This document shows positions 34,291-46,987 of a DNA stretch of 64,000 nt, in pieces. Position numbers and translations under genes: made by a program. This stretch comes from Ostrinia nubilalis (lineage: Eukaryota > Arthropoda > Insecta > Lepidoptera > Crambidae). The stretch's first letter is position 1. The number at the start of each line of letters is the position of its first letter. The stretch covers positions 6,240,001 to 6,304,000 of the forward strand of contig NC_087119.1 in assembly GCF_963855985.1 (NCBI RefSeq), given 5' to 3'. The notes beneath the pieces are model-generated. The model searched no databases. It saw nothing but the letters and a program-made list of their open reading frames with translations, and was not told the origin of the DNA.

Positions 34291-35072
34291 AAAATACTGT
34301 CTAAGGTCTGTAGCTAAAGGTCTATGCTGTAAGATAGAAGAATCTTCTAGCCAAAAAGATGGCAGATGTCAACGGATTTAAAACTGGAGTTCATATGACT
34401 CCTTGTAGACTTGAGTCTCTAGAGCGTCCCTTCCTCCACCATGCGTAACAATTTTCACAAAAATACTGTCTAAGGTCTGTAGCTAAAGGTCTAAGCTGCA
34501 AGATAGAAGAATCTTCTAGCCAAAAAGATGGCAGATGCAGCAGATGTCAACGGATTTAAAACTGGAGTTCATGTGACTCCTTGTAGACTTGAGTCTCTAG
34601 AGCGTCCCTTCCTCCACCATGCGTAAGAATTTTCACAAAAATACTGTCTAAGGTCTGTAGCTAAAGGTCTACGCTGCAAAATGGAAGAATCTTCTAACCA
34701 AAAAGATGGCAGATGCAGCAGATGTCAACGGATTTAAAACTGGAGTTCATATGACTCCTTGTAGACTTGAGTCTCTAGAGCAGTGGCGTAACTATACCGT
34801 TCGAGGCCCGTGGCAAATTCATCGAATGGGCCCTCCCACTTTCCCAATATATAAAGAAGCTGAACCAACAACAATAGTATTTTTTATTTTATAATATTTA
34901 TTTATACACTTTTATTTGTAAAAGTTAACTAATAAATCACTACGTGAAGTAGGTACATACAAACTTTATAATTATTATAATTTCTTGATTTTATAATTAT
35001 TCACTTTTAATTAAAGGTACCTATTGAACTGAAATCACAATTTTATTTTAAGTAGGTACACAATTTTAATTA

Positions 35073-37603
35073 TTAAAATTCCTTTCTTCGGACTTTCTGT
35101 TCAGCAAAAGTGTTAATGACATCATCAAAGTTCAAATTTCGGGCCATAGAATTTTCGATGGATAGAATAGCCAAATTGCTTAACCTTTCTTGTCCTATAG
35201 AATTTCTTAAATAAGTTTTTATCAATTTCAGTTTTGAAAATGATCGCTCGGCACTAGCCGTAGTTACAGGAATGGTGAGAAATAGCAGAAATGCAGTGCA
35301 CACTTCAGGAAAGCTTGAAGATATAAAATGATTCTTTATTATTAATAAGTCAGCAAGTTCTCTTATAGAAGATGACCTTTCTATTTCGTGTTTAAAAGAG
35401 GATCGAAAACTGAGAATTTCTTTGGAAAACGACATAGATATATCATTTTTATATAAATGGACAAATGCTATTTGCCAATAAATCAGTATCATTCAAGTTT
35501 TGCAAAGTGGCAGGCTGCAAGACACTAAATTTGGAAACAATTTCATTCATTCCAAGGAAACGCGATCTAAGTTGATTAATGATGATGTCTAGTACACGAT
35601 AGAATACGTTCACTTTAAACAAGCTTTCAGGATCTTGGAGACGTTCATCCTCACAAATTTCATCAAAATGACGTTTCACTTTTCTCTGACGAGTTTTAGG
35701 AAATTCAGGGTTTATAGACCATTTAACTGCAATACTATTTGCTTCCGTTTTTAAATCTTCAAATTCATGTCGATACTTTTCAAGTTCTTCTAGACAGACT
35801 TGCAAACGCTTTGAAGCATTTGAAAGATGGCTTTAGATTGAAGTGCTTTAGAAGCCGCGTCTATGGTTTGTAAGACTTTGCAATGGAAAACCAGCAACAT
35901 AATAAAATTGTAGTTCTCTACCTTCTTCTTTAGCAAGATAGCTTCATTTCTCTCATCTGATTTGGAATTTAATAAAATGGTTTCTGTTAGCGCTTTTTGA
36001 ACATCAACAAATCGAACCTTTAAAGCAAACATGGCATCAAAGCGTCCTGCCCATCTAGTTGGATTCATTGTTTTTAATGTTACTGAATTTGATGATACAA
36101 CGGTTTCTCCTTTTTTGTTGTCAGATATAAAACTAGATAATATATTCCATCGTCTAATACTATGGCCAAAAAAATTATAAATTTGTTGCACAGTTTCGAA
36201 TAATGTTTGTATTTCTATGACCTCTTTTACTGCATCATTTACTACCAAGTTTAAATTATGAGCAGCACAATGGACATACACTGCATTTGGCTCTATATCT
36301 CTTATGAGTTTTTGAACTCCGCCATAAGTACCTTTCATGGTATTAGCTCCATCGTACCCTTGTCCACGGCACTTATTCAGAGAAATACTTTTGTCATTTA
36401 TGGATTTTATTATCTGCTTGGACATTGCTAAGGCAGTTTGATCCTTAACCTCATGAAATCCTAAAAATGACTCTTTAATTACGAGCGCCTTTGGAGTTCC
36501 AGTTTCATCTTTCTCGATTACACAGTAACGGTAAAGTTCACACAATTAATCTGTTTTGGAAATATCTTGAGTAGTATCAAACAAAATGGAATAAAACGGT
36601 GCGGTGACTATTTCATTTACCAGAGCATTTTCCACTTTTTGAACCAGAACAGCAATGAGCTCATTTTGTATCTTTGGACTTAAGTATTTAATCTGGCCCT
36701 TAGGTTTGCTTAGCAACTCTTGTAAAATAGGATCGTATTTGGCTAATAACTCAACAATACTCAAAAAATTTCCTTTTGGACCAGAATCGTTGCCATATAC
36801 CGTTTCTTTATGGCCACGAAAAGCTAAATTACAGGTTGAAAGTGTCAGAGTAAAATCAAAGAGTCTAGTGAGTACCTGGCTAAAAATTTTTTTCTCTCTT
36901 GATAATGGACTCTTGCTCTTCATCTAGTGTTCCATGTAACTGCCACTGTCGATGTACAAAACAAGAATGCAAATGTTCTTTCGATGTCTCATGTCTTTCT
37001 ATGGCTTCCACAATAATGTTTCCAATCATCATAGCCTTCCATCCAAATATTTTGTATATTTTTAGATGCCCTATTTGCGAATAACCAACATGGTTCACAA
37101 TATGCTTTTTGAAGCAATAGAGAATAGGACAGCCATGTGCGTTCTAACTTTACGCCAGATTTAGAAACAGTGTAATAATATTTATCTAAGAAAGATCTAT
37201 TGTTACTATCCCTTAAAAAGGGGCCTTTTGGTTTACAGTGTCCGTTCTCGATCACAAACCGTTTTACTTGATCATTGAGTTCTTTAAAGTTACCTTTATC
37301 AGTAACATGCGGTAAAGATTTTAATTTTTCTATGTCCAAACATGATTCATTTAAAGATTTGCTCGTACCTGGTTGTGGTTGCTCTGAATCTAAATATTCA
37401 CTGTTATCGGGCCCTGCGATATTGCCACTTATGTCATCATTTTCTGCCTTTCCGTCGCACTGTTCATTTGATTCTTCTTGTATACTATCTTGAATATTAA
37501 AGTACTGACTTATTTTAGGTAATTTTTTATTTTGTTCTTCAGACTCCTTCTTTCGCTTTCGTTTTTCGCTTCCACTCTGATACTTTCTAGAACAAAACCG
37601 CAA
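35073..37603 (-). pseudogene. hAT transposase (ZMYM1-like), broken by four frameshifts and a stop
   Basis: Reading right to left: a basic N-terminus (KYQSGSEKRKRKK), LPKISQYF, a TTF-type zinc-finger region with AYCEPCWLF (Cys169 and Cys172 of the first frame) continuing to HLHSCFVHRQW, then a DUF4371-like part with YSILFDTTQDIS (first catalytic Asp region), CRGQGYDGANTMKG (second Asp), YVHCAAHNLNLVV, and the C-terminal dimerisation domain with TTASAERSFSKLK. Frames change near 37015, 36900, 35820 and 35470, and a TAA at 36546-36548 interrupts one frame. Length (about 800 codons) is typical of the family. The native enzyme cuts and pastes the element by its terminal repeats; this copy cannot. 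Confidence 0.92.
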
Positions 37604-38212
37604 AAAGTTTGTAATACTATATTTATACTATAGTTACTAGTATAGTATAGTTATATATATACTATAGTTTTCATTTATTCATAAATCTACTTAATTGCTA
37701 ACAAATGCCAAAAAAGCTACAGTAAAAATGTTTATAACGAAAGTCCACCGATTGTTCAAAGTTCAATTCAAGTGTCAAATGTAAGTTTTGAAAGAACGAT
37801 GAACATAGGTACCGAAATAGTTTTGGTGGTTACGAATGTCAAAGTAGTGAATTGATTTTGAAATGCGCGATGAGAATCATTATTTTAAATAATAATTTCG
37901 TAACTTGTGATTTCAAACTTTACTACCGATACCTACCGATGATGTAAATGATTAATTTTATGGGTAGATTAAAAATTAAAATAATTGTAATACTTACTAT
38001 AAATTATTTTAAATATTAGAATAAAATTCTTACCGAGTAGACATTGTCAACCTATTTTTCCTCACTTGCAACAAACAACCAATTCTTACAACAATAAACT
38101 GCTAATTGCTCGGTGAGTTCTTGCGTAATACAATAGTGGAGTTTTTCATATATACAAACTCGAATCGGGGATTCCCCAAGCATCAACAAGTATTACCAAC
38201 ATAAATTTTAAG

Positions 38213-38864
38213 CAGTGTTGCCGATTGAGAAAGAAAAAAATACACCAAACTATTGCGCTAAATTTTAGCTGTGAATTTTATGAATGGCAATAAGAGAAGA
38301 TGTGTTTTTATGTGAATTTATTTAACCATTATCTAAAATTTAAATTATTACATTTATCAAAATCAACTGAATTAAATAAATGAATATTTTTCTGGTCATC
38401 ATTACGTCGTTCGGGTGCGGTTAGTGTGTTCACCAGATGCCGTTTCTTTTTTTACAGTTTTAGTCATTTTCTTCAAACCGTGTTCAGGCAACATAAAAGT
38501 GTGGCAAATTTTCTTAAGAACTTTCAACTGATGACGTATCATTATAAATGAACTCTGTTAGTAAAATCAGAGACAGTCATAACATAACACTTTAATGTAA
38601 AAAAGAGACAAAATAATAAACGCATCAATAACATTGTGGTCGGGGAATACTAAATCCTTCGGGGAATTCCCAGATCGTAATTTATGTAACGTTTTACGGC
38701 TCTGGCAATTAACTTATTGGCTTAAATTTACGATCGTCAATAATTTTTACAATTTTCTACTAGATTCCAAAAAATATTTTTTAGCGCATTGTATTGAGAA
38801 AAAAAGCGCTGAAGAGTTTAGAATTGCGCTATCTAGCGAGAAATGCACTATAACGGCAACACTG
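38213..38864. mobile_element. hAT-type MITE nested in the hAT element
   Basis: Ends CAGTGTTGCCG on both sides, inverted, with ATTTTAAG on the left and ATTTTAAT on the right as a near-perfect 8-bp duplication. The 652-bp body has no transposase; the open frame 38634-38948 extends past its right end and is not recognised. It inserted upstream of the transposase gene of the larger element. Confidence 0.65.
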
Positions 38865-40566
38865 ATTTTAATGCCGGCAGTATACCTACCTAGTCTCAGC
38901 GAAACATGCCCAGTGAATATAAATGTAAACCAATATACACATTTTTGAGGTATGTTTGTCCACACATGTTTCCAAAATTATTACGAGTAATTGGATTTTG
39001 AACATTCTTTATAAAACTGGGTTAAATTTTTTTTTACCAATGCATTGAAAGTTTAATACCTAGGTATATTTTTTTTAGTTGTGTATGCAACTAAGAAGGT
39101 AACAAATAAATTAAAGACAAAACTTTTTTTTACTTAAGTAGTATGTGTAATAATAAATGTTGGGAATTGAGATTTCCTCTGACCGGGCGGGGGCCCCTTC
39201 GGGCTGGGGGCCCGTGGCATTTTGCCGACTTGCCACCCTATAGTTACGCCACTGCTCTAGAGCGTCCCTTCCTCCACCATGCGTAAGAATGTTTCAAAAA
39301 TACTGTCTAAGGTCTGTAGCTAAAGGTCTAAGCTGCAAGATAGAAGAATCTTCTAGCCAAAAAGATGGCAGATGCAGCAGATGTCAACGGATTTAAAACT
39401 TGGAGTTCATGTGACTCCTTCTAGACTTGAGTCTCTAGAGCGTCCCTTCCTCCACCATGCGTAAAAGTTTTCCAAAAATACTGTCTGAGGTCTGTAATAA
39501 AAGTCTAAACTGCAAGATAGAAGAATCTTTTAGCCAAAAACATGGCAGATGCAGCATATATCAACGGATTTAAGACTGGACTGGCACCACCTTGCAATGT
39601 CATCCTCTCATTGTTATCTGTAATGTAAATTATTTTTAAAATGTATTTAAAAAATAAAATGTTAGTTTTATTATTTCAATAATCTGACCTCTCACTCAAC
39701 TACACTACACAAACACCTTTGTTCGCAACTGTACTGACGAAACCTCGATATTATACCGTTCATTTAAGATGGCAAGCTTTTTGCTGCGGTAATGCACTCC
39801 AGGTAACCGTGTGTGATGCTTATTGCTCATAGTGATTTTCGATACAGAGCCCCGTACATACGTTATACATAAATTATGGAAAGAAAACACCCAGACCAAT
39901 ACAAACAAATATGTATGCAATTTTAGTATGATATTCTTATTTATTAATAAACAAAAAGACTGAACAAAATTGATGCGTGTACTGATTAATGTAATTAACC
40001 ACATGCAAAGCTTTGTGAATTGCAACAACTATAATTTATTATCCAAGCTCTAAATAATCGCTACTACGAGTAACTGATCATAAAATGATTTTCCAATCGC
40101 TCAAGCTCCCGAGGATCTACCGATAGGTCGGGTGACGTAATCTTGAAATTCTTTTAGCCGGCGCGGAACTTCCGGAAGGTCGGGTGACGCCACGCCTCTT
40201 TGAACCGTGTTTACTTTGGCAGTTATATTCTATATTTATTCGATTCTAAAATATATTCCCAAAAATTTTGAAAGTTGTTTTAATTTGTATCACTTGGATA
40301 TGATTTGTATTAGAAAGTGCTGTGAGTGTGACGCTTGAACGGAAGGAAGTCAACCTAACCTAACCAACTGCGTATTTCCAAACTGCGTATTTCTATACTG
40401 TGTAGCCGCGAGAGCTCTTTGGCGCGCTGTCTTCGGCGAAGTATTGCGCACGCAGATTTTGACAGCGCGAAATACCTACTTTAGCAGAAATACCAAGCCT
40501 TAATTAAACTTTTCGACGTGCAAATTGGTAGATTACCAAATCTGGAGACGTCTGTAGGTACTGAGA

Positions 40567-40629
40567 GGACCAGGCATTTATGAAAATCTGGAGGTAAATC
40601 GGCATAAAGCGTCACGTTGCCATAGTTAC
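40567..40629 (-). promoter_or_regulatory. Composite X-box-like plus core, minus strand
   Basis: The minus strand reads GTAACTATGGCAAC (40629 to 40616), TGACGC, then CCTCCAGATTTTCATAAATG, CCTGGTCC. The X-box is one base off consensus. Same order and similar spacing as at 2955 and 58073; it shares its left flank with 33501. Confidence 0.55.
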
Positions 40630-40744
40630 GTGTAAACCACTTAAATTGCAGCACTTCGCTTTGATGTCTCGTGCACCAATGTCCATGACATACGGCTACT
40701 ATTCGATTGGTTCGCATGTTCGCAAAGTGCAGAATGCCACTCAC

Positions 40745-43700
40745 TCGTATCTGGCTAGGACGCGTTGCCCTTGGTTACCGATAGTTGTTACAAAGTTTCA
40801 GTGCATCGATGTACTACGCATGCGATTATGCGATTGAGATGGTAGATGAGACAGACAATTTGTGTGAGCTGCATCCACTTTCACGTTGAACATTGACCTC
40901 CTGGAATATGATGGTGTCCTGGTAACTGAAAGTCAATTTTAAGGTTGAGATGACCGCGGCGAAGGTCTTGTCAGCTGTCCAAGAACATTACTCGATTGAT
41001 TCACCGTTTGTTTAATAAGGAGTTAAGACGACAATGTTTTGCAAGTACCTACTGCCTCTATGTATATTGTATATATTTGCCATTTTAGCAAAACGTTAGC
41101 AATAATTGACAAGAACTGACAGCCTTTGAAATAATAGAGAAGTGTATAAAGAAAATGCTCTTTTTATTATTTTGGTTAGCCTATAGAAGGCAACATCGCA
41201 CTTCGTTACTTCGAGCACACTCGGAGGTCATAAATCAGAAGAGGTAGAACAAATGCAATGTAGGCGTGGCTAGACAGGGCGCGTTGCCCTTGGATACCAG
41301 AATTGTGTACAAACAAGTAACATCTAAGTTTCAGTGCATCGATGTACCTAGTAAGCATGCGATTATGCGATTGAGATGGCAGATGAGACAGATACTTTGT
41401 ACGAGCTGCATCCACCTTCACGTGTAGCATAGAACTCCTAGAATATTATGATGCCCTGGTACCTAAAAACATATTTTGTCTTGTCAGCTGCACAAGAACT
41501 CGATTGATTCCCCGTTTGCTTAATTCAAAGTTAATTAAAACGACCATGTTTTGCAAGTACATACTGCCTCTATGTATAATTAATTTGTTTATATTCGCCA
41601 TTTTAGCCTAATGCCAGCAAAACAATAACCAAACCAGGGGTGTCCCATCAACTTTAAGCTGACAGCCTTTAAAAAAGCATTTAGTTGTTCGCTTCAAGAT
41701 CTGAAACCTTGGTTTATATGGTCTAGATTTTAGGTATTACCCAAGTTGTGTATTAAGAAGTGTATAAAGAAAATTATTTTCATTTGGATAGACAACATCG
41801 CACTTTGTTACTTTGAGCACACTCGGAGATCATAAATAAGAGTAGATGGAACAAATGCAAAGAAGAAGTGGCTAGTAGTACGCGTTGCCCTTGGTTACCC
41901 GAGTTGTTTACAAACATTGACATCAAACTTTCAGATTCAGAGCTGCAATGCATCGTTTTACGCATGCGATTATGCGATTGAGATGTCAGATGAGACAGAT
42001 ACTTTGTATGAGCTGCATTCAGCTCCGCGTGAGGCATAGGACTCCTAGAATATTATGATGCCCTGGTACCTGAAAATTTATTTTGAGGTTGGACTGACCG
42101 CGGGCAAAGGTCTTATCAGCTGCCCAAGAACACTACTCGATTGATTCGTCATTTACTCAACATGTATAATTTTGGATACATTCGCTCCTTTTAAATGTTT
42201 TATAAAATAACTATAAACTGACAGCATTTGAATAAATAGTTAAATTAAAAATCTTAAAAATATATTTGATCAATATTCAAGATTCAAACGATTGCATTAT
42301 CAGTTTTAGCAGACCACCAAAGGCAAAAATCTAATAATGAAGTGGTCTTATATTTGTATACGTTATTATCATTCATAGCACATAGTTGCCCGCTTGAATA
42401 ATACTGCATTCTTTTTCTTCGTGGTTTATAGTTTAAGATAAGTTACTAAAACCACTTTAAGTCTTAAGAAATATTTGAAGGTAATTCCTTTCTCATTGGG
42501 TGCTAATGCCACAAGGCAACATTGCAAGTTGTTACTTCGACTATACTCGGATCTCATAAATATGAGGAGATGGAACAAACGCAAAGTAGGCGTGGCTAGA
42601 ACTACGCGTTGCCCTTGGTTACCTGAGTTGTTTACAAACTATAACATCAAAGTTTCAGCTTGAGAGCTGCAGTGCATTGAGTACGCATGCGATTATGCGA
42701 TTGAGATGGCAGATGAGACAAATAATTTGCGTGAGCTGCATCCACATTCACTAGATAGAACTCCTAGAATATTATGATGCCCTGGTACCTGAAAATATAT
42801 TTTGAGGTTATAAAATGAGGTTGTTAAACAAATTAAATAAAATAAATAAAATAAAATATGTTCCGCAGCGTATAGTAGGTTATATCAGCTTTCTAAGAAC
42901 AAAGTTGAGACGAATAAGTTTGGCGAGTAATACAATTTAAAGAAAATGCGCAACAAGGCAACATCGCATGTTGTTACTTCAACCATATTCGGAGCTCATA
43001 AATAAGAGGAGATGTCTGGCCTGGACGCGTTGCCCTTGGTTACGAGTTGTTTACAAACAAATAACACCAAAGTTTCAGTTTCAGAGCTACGATGCATCGA
43101 AGTACGCATGCGCTTATGTGATCAAGATGGCAGATGAGACAGATAATTTGAATCATCTGCATCAACCTTCACGTGGAATATTGACCTCCTGGAATATTAT
43201 GATGCCCTGGTACCTGAAAATACATTTGGAGGTTATAATGACCGTGGCGAAGGTGATGTCAGCTTCCTAAGAACAGAACGCGTCGTAACAACGATCATGT
43301 TTTGCGAGTACTGCCTAACTCTGCTAAGCTCTTTTGAAATGTTATTTCAATCATCATCATCATCATCATCTCAGCCATAGGACGTCCACTGCTGAACATA
43401 GGCCTCCCCCAATGCTTTCCATGTTGCCCGGTTGGTAGCGGCCTGCGTCCAGCGCTTTCCTGCTACCTTTATAATGTCGTCGGTTCACCTTGTGGGTGGA
43501 CGTCCTATTATAGTCGTTATTTCAATATTATAAGCAAAACTCATAAACAAGACATGACTGTCTCAGTAATTATAATTTGACAGCCTTTCAAATATATTAT
43601 TTTAAATATTCCAAGATTCAAACTTTTCCAAAATAAAATAATCCATTGTGACGTAGCCAGATTTGGATAAGATTTTATAACATTTACTTGCCCGCATAAA

Positions 43701-45020
43701 TGACATTGAAAAGTTTGTCGTGGTGATTTAGGGATTACCATGTACCTACTTTGAGTTTTAATCATAATTATTAATTTGCAATTAAACATGGTATTATAAA
43801 GATGTTAGGTACAGGCAGTGAGAACGATACATGTTTAGCTAAAATTATTAGCATGCAAAAGTTAAAAACGGTTAACGGTTTTAAAAATGCCTTTCTTGTT
43901 TGATGGTAGTGCAACATCGCACGTTGTTACTTCGTCCATACTCGGAGCTCATAAATAAGAGGAGATATCTGGCCAGAACGCGTTGCCCTTGGTTACGAGT
44001 TGTTTACAAACAAGTAACATCAAAGTTTCAGCTTCAGAGCTGCGGTGCATCGATGTGCGCATGCGATTATGCGATGGCAGATGCGACAGATAATTTATGT
44101 GAGCTACGATCCACTTTCACGTGAAGCATAGAACTCTTAGAATGTTATGATGCCCTGGTACTTGAAAATATATATTGAGGTTATAATGACCGCGGTGAAG
44201 GTTAGACAGCTACCCAAGAACACTATTTTTTTGCTTCACATACTTGCTAAGTGCCATGCGTCTATGCATCTTTTGGGTCCATTTCCTATTTTGAAACGGT
44301 TTTATTTAGCTTAGTTTCTTTATTTGGTTCGAATTATGTGTACAAAGGCAAAAATCTAAAACAAAACTCGACTGTGTCATCAACTTAAAAGTACAGCCTT
44401 GATATAACAATTAATTATGAATTTTGTCTGTGATAATTGCATTTGCAAGATAGAGGCGATTAATTCATACCTGAAAAATGTTTCCTAAAATAAGTGCAAA
44501 TACAGAAAGAAGTCTTTAGATGAAAAACATTCATTAAAATTTAGTTCTCGGCTTCAATGATACTGCAAAATCTATCTAACATTTTTTTTTGTCTAGGTAA
44601 GGGTCTAAAGTCTAATGTATAACCAGTGTATATAGTGTAAAGAAAGTGCTTATTTAATTGGACGGCAATGCAACAAGGCAACGTCGCATGTTACTTACAG
44701 CAAATTCGGACATCATAAATATGAGGAGATGGAACAAATGCAAAGTGGGCGTAGCTGGCCAGGACGCGTTGCCATGGTTGCAGAGTTGTTTACAAACAAT
44801 GACACCAAACTTTCAGCTTCAGATCTATAGTGCATCGATGTACGCATGCGATTATGTGACTGAAATGGCAGATGAGACAGAACATTCATGTGAGCTGCAT
44901 CCAAGGTGCACCCCACTACACTTGAAATAACTCCTCGAATATCATGATGCTCTGGTACCTGAAACTATTATTTGGGGTTAGAATGGACCTTTGCGCAGGT
45001 TGTGACAGCTGTCAAAGTAG
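40745..45020 (+). repeat. B-family array, units 1-7
   Basis: Seven units begin near 40745 (lacks the left core), 41190, 41790, 42505, 42955, 43905 and 44665. A complete unit has 'gcaacatcgcac'-type start; a minus-strand core (CTCCTCTTATTTATG, AGCTCCGAG) preceded on that strand by an X-box (GTAACCAAGGGCAACGCGT); 'cgcatgcgattatgcgattg'; 'atggcagatgagacagata'; CATCCACTTTCACGTGAA; a plus-strand core (CTCCTAGAATATTATGATG, CCCTGGTACC); and 'gaccgcggcgaaggt'. Octamers lie at 41455, 42062, 42781, 43206, 44154, with CCTGGTAA and TCTGGTAC in units 1 and 7. Exact X-boxes: 40764, 41884, 42608, 43029, 43982. Each complete unit thus holds two divergent cores. Confidence 0.85.
43352..43515 (-). mobile_element. 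RTE 3' end inserted between B units 5 and 6
   Basis: (ATC)n tail, then 'aggacgtccactgctgaac'. GTTATTTCAAT is duplicated at 43341-43351 and 43516-43526. It is 5'-truncated to about 160 bp with no usable coding region. Confidence 0.85.
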
Positions 45021-45102
45021 CACTTGATACATAACACTTATTAGAGGCTCGAGATCACAAAAACTTCAATAATTTGAAGCCGAGAGCTTCATGATGTAAT
45101 GT

Positions 45103-45318
45103 AATGAGGGCTATCGTTTTTATACTTAACAGTTGGCACCCCTGGCGATTGACAGGACCTTACTCTAAAGTGGCGCCATCTTGATGAGTGCAAATGCGAT
45201 AGTCCTCCTACCACTTTAGCGCTCACAAGTTGGCGCCACTGTCTTCGCTACTAGCAAGTGACAGGACCTTACTCTACAGTGGCGCTAACTGGTGAGCGCT
45301 AAAACGATAGCCCTCATT
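45103..45318. mobile_element. MITE with AATGAGGGCTATCGTTTT ends
   Basis: The 18-bp ends are perfectly inverted. Inside, 'gacaggaccttactct' and 'agtggcgc' occur twice as direct repeats. No open frame. It follows the seventh B unit. Confidence 0.8.
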
Positions 45319-45319
45319 G

Positions 45320-46560
45320 TGATGGATCTCTCTTCGAAACAGATTTAGATTTGGTTCTGCTTGCATAATAATATATAAATATTATTTGGTATTAGTAATT
45401 GCATAATACCTATTATGTCTCATGAAATGAATCATAAAGCTTGGTTCAGTAACTTTGAAATTATAGCATTGTTCTTTGTGAAGTTTCAAATTTTTTTAAC
45501 TTTGCTTGCAGTGCTAAGTATAGTCAAATCCAATCATTTAGATCTCCATTCTTTTTGCGGCGAATGCAAAACATGCTAGAAAAGAAAATCAAAATTGCTT
45601 CAGTTATTCAGGAGCTAATGCAAGACAATCAGAAAGACACATCAAATACTTTTCGCGAATAATAATGCGAAAACTGTTTTCGCGCTAATGTCTTTTCGCG
45701 CTAGTGTCTTCGCGCTCATGTCTTTCGCGCAAGTGTCCAGATACGATGAATGATAAAACTTAACAAAATTTTATTTACCTTTAAGACTTTTATATTTTAA
45801 TAGTAAAAGGTAAAACCATTTAGAAATCCTATGAGAACGTTTTCGACTTCTACGCGGACGAAGTCGCGGGCAAAAGCTTGCACAGATATAAAATAAGATG
45901 CTGTTTATTTGTCTTGTATGACTAACACTGTTGCACTTGCATAATCTAAGGGTACTACTACCTACCTACCTACTCCTGAAAAATAATAAGCACACGAGCT
46001 TTACACTTAATTTTTACTTATTATTTTTATAAAAAATACTGAAGTGTGATTTGTTAATCCGATGAAAAATTTAATGTTATTTTCAAGTAAATTGCTCATT
46101 TGACTGCAGTGCATCACAAGTGGTGCACCTGGTTGCACTTTTGATGCACCAGTACCAGGATACCAAGGATTGTGAAGAGGTAAGCATCACCACCGGCAAC
46201 TTGTACATAGCTACTCACTACTTGAACTAAAAGGGATGCAACATATTTCAACTCCATTTGGCCTGAAAGGGATAGAGATTACGCAGAAAAGCCCGTATCT
46301 AGACCACATAGGTACGCTACGAGTAGTATATGCCATTCACACATTGATAAAGTTAGTACGTTTGGTATAACACACACATACAGAATATAGGCTAAGTCTT
46401 TTCCACTAGTGAATGGATAGTATCGCTCCTCTATTTCCGCTTAAACAACGGGCAAACTGTGTTCAAATGTGACGGACATGTCATCAATTACTGTGCGATT
46501 TAAGATTCAAACAACATGGCAATATGGTCTAAATTAGCTTAGGTTACGTGACGATATCCT
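45320..46560. other. Gene-free stretch with Helitron-like 3' scrap and one minus-strand core
   Basis: 'ctacgcggacgaagtcgcgg' at 45855-45875 is the 3' hairpin of a Helitron-like repeat. At 45680-45740 'ttcgcgctagtgtc' and similar units repeat three or four times. At 46152-46181 the minus strand reads CCTCTTCACAATCCTTG, GTATCCTGGTAC, an exact core octamer. No gene is supported. Confidence 0.4.
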
Positions 46561-46593
46561 GAAAGCTTTAGGGAAATTCGCGGGTTTCCAGTG

Positions 46594-46666
46594 GGGCCCG
46601 TTGGCTTTTGGGAGAGCGCCGACATGTATGTGTTGGAGATAGGAGATTCGAATCCTCCGCGGGCCC
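46594..46666 (+). tRNA. Degenerate tRNA-like sequence with downstream hairpin
   Basis: Acceptor halves GGGCCCG and CGGGCCC pair perfectly, and GCTT/GAGC, CCGAC/GTTGG and a T arm with TTCGAAT can be drawn. It has an extra base before the D arm, an eight-base anticodon loop (ATGTATGT) and an extra base before the 3' acceptor, so it is a pseudogene or a tRNA-derived SINE head rather than a working tRNA. A 10-bp hairpin (AGGAGGCGTA...TACGCCTCCT) and T runs follow at 46670-46715. Confidence 0.45.
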
Positions 46667-46874
46667 TGCAGGAGGCGTACAAGTGGTTACGCCTCCTTTT
46701 TGCTTTTTTTTTTAAATAGTTATCTATATTGTATAATATAAAAATGAATTGCAAAATGTGTTGGTAAGCGCATCTGAACAACGCCTGGGCCAATTTTTTT
46801 TTAATGTTGGTTGAAATCCAAGGATGGTTTAATTCAAGGTTATGGTACGGCGAGAAAAGGTCGAATAATTTCCG

Positions 46875-46957
46875 GGAAAACCCTAAAAAAAACTCGAGGC
46901 TTCGCCCCTAAGGGGGTAAAACGGGGTCCACGCGTACGAATCGCGGCCAATCGCTAG
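46875..46957 (+). repeat. Helitron-like 3' fragment
   Basis: 'ctcgaggcttcgcccctaag', 'ggggtaaaacgggg', 'tccacgcgtacgaatcgcgg' and CGCTAGT match the tail of a lepidopteran repeat whose beginning, with (TGAC)n, is seen at 54440-54600. Confidence 0.45.
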
Positions 46958-46987
46958 TTACAATTTCCCCCTAAGAACTTAAGTTAA

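Larger units (their letters stand above)
34781..39254 (-). mobile_element. 4.47-kb hAT transposon with perfect 8-bp target duplication
   Basis: Both ends begin CAGTGGCGTAACTATA, 16 bp perfectly inverted, and CTCTAGAG flanks both sides (34773-34780, 39255-39262). Excising the element and one duplication restores a normal tandem-repeat unit. It carries a ZMYM1-like transposase with several breaks on the minus strand and a nested MITE at 38213-38864. The element is full length but appears dead. The target itself is palindromic and holds a central TA. Confidence 0.95.
34291..39590 (+). repeat. Five-unit ~175-bp tandem repeat, split by a hAT element
   Basis: Units start with 'aaaatactgtctaaggtctg' near 34295, 34464, 34642, 39301 and 39479. 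After subtracting the hAT insertion and one duplication, periods are 169, 178, 177 and 178 bp. Each unit contains 'aagatggcagatg', 'caacggatttaaaactggag' and 'gagtctctagagcgtccc'. Identity is high, so the array is young. It carries no gene that I recognise. Confidence 0.88.

Noticed and set aside
2071..42788. CCTG-GTAC as an array of 5' splice donors of alternative exons
   Set aside because: GTAC is a poor donor, no matching acceptors or reading-frame continuity were found, and conservation extends equally to the 5' CTCYT block; kept only as a remote possibility.
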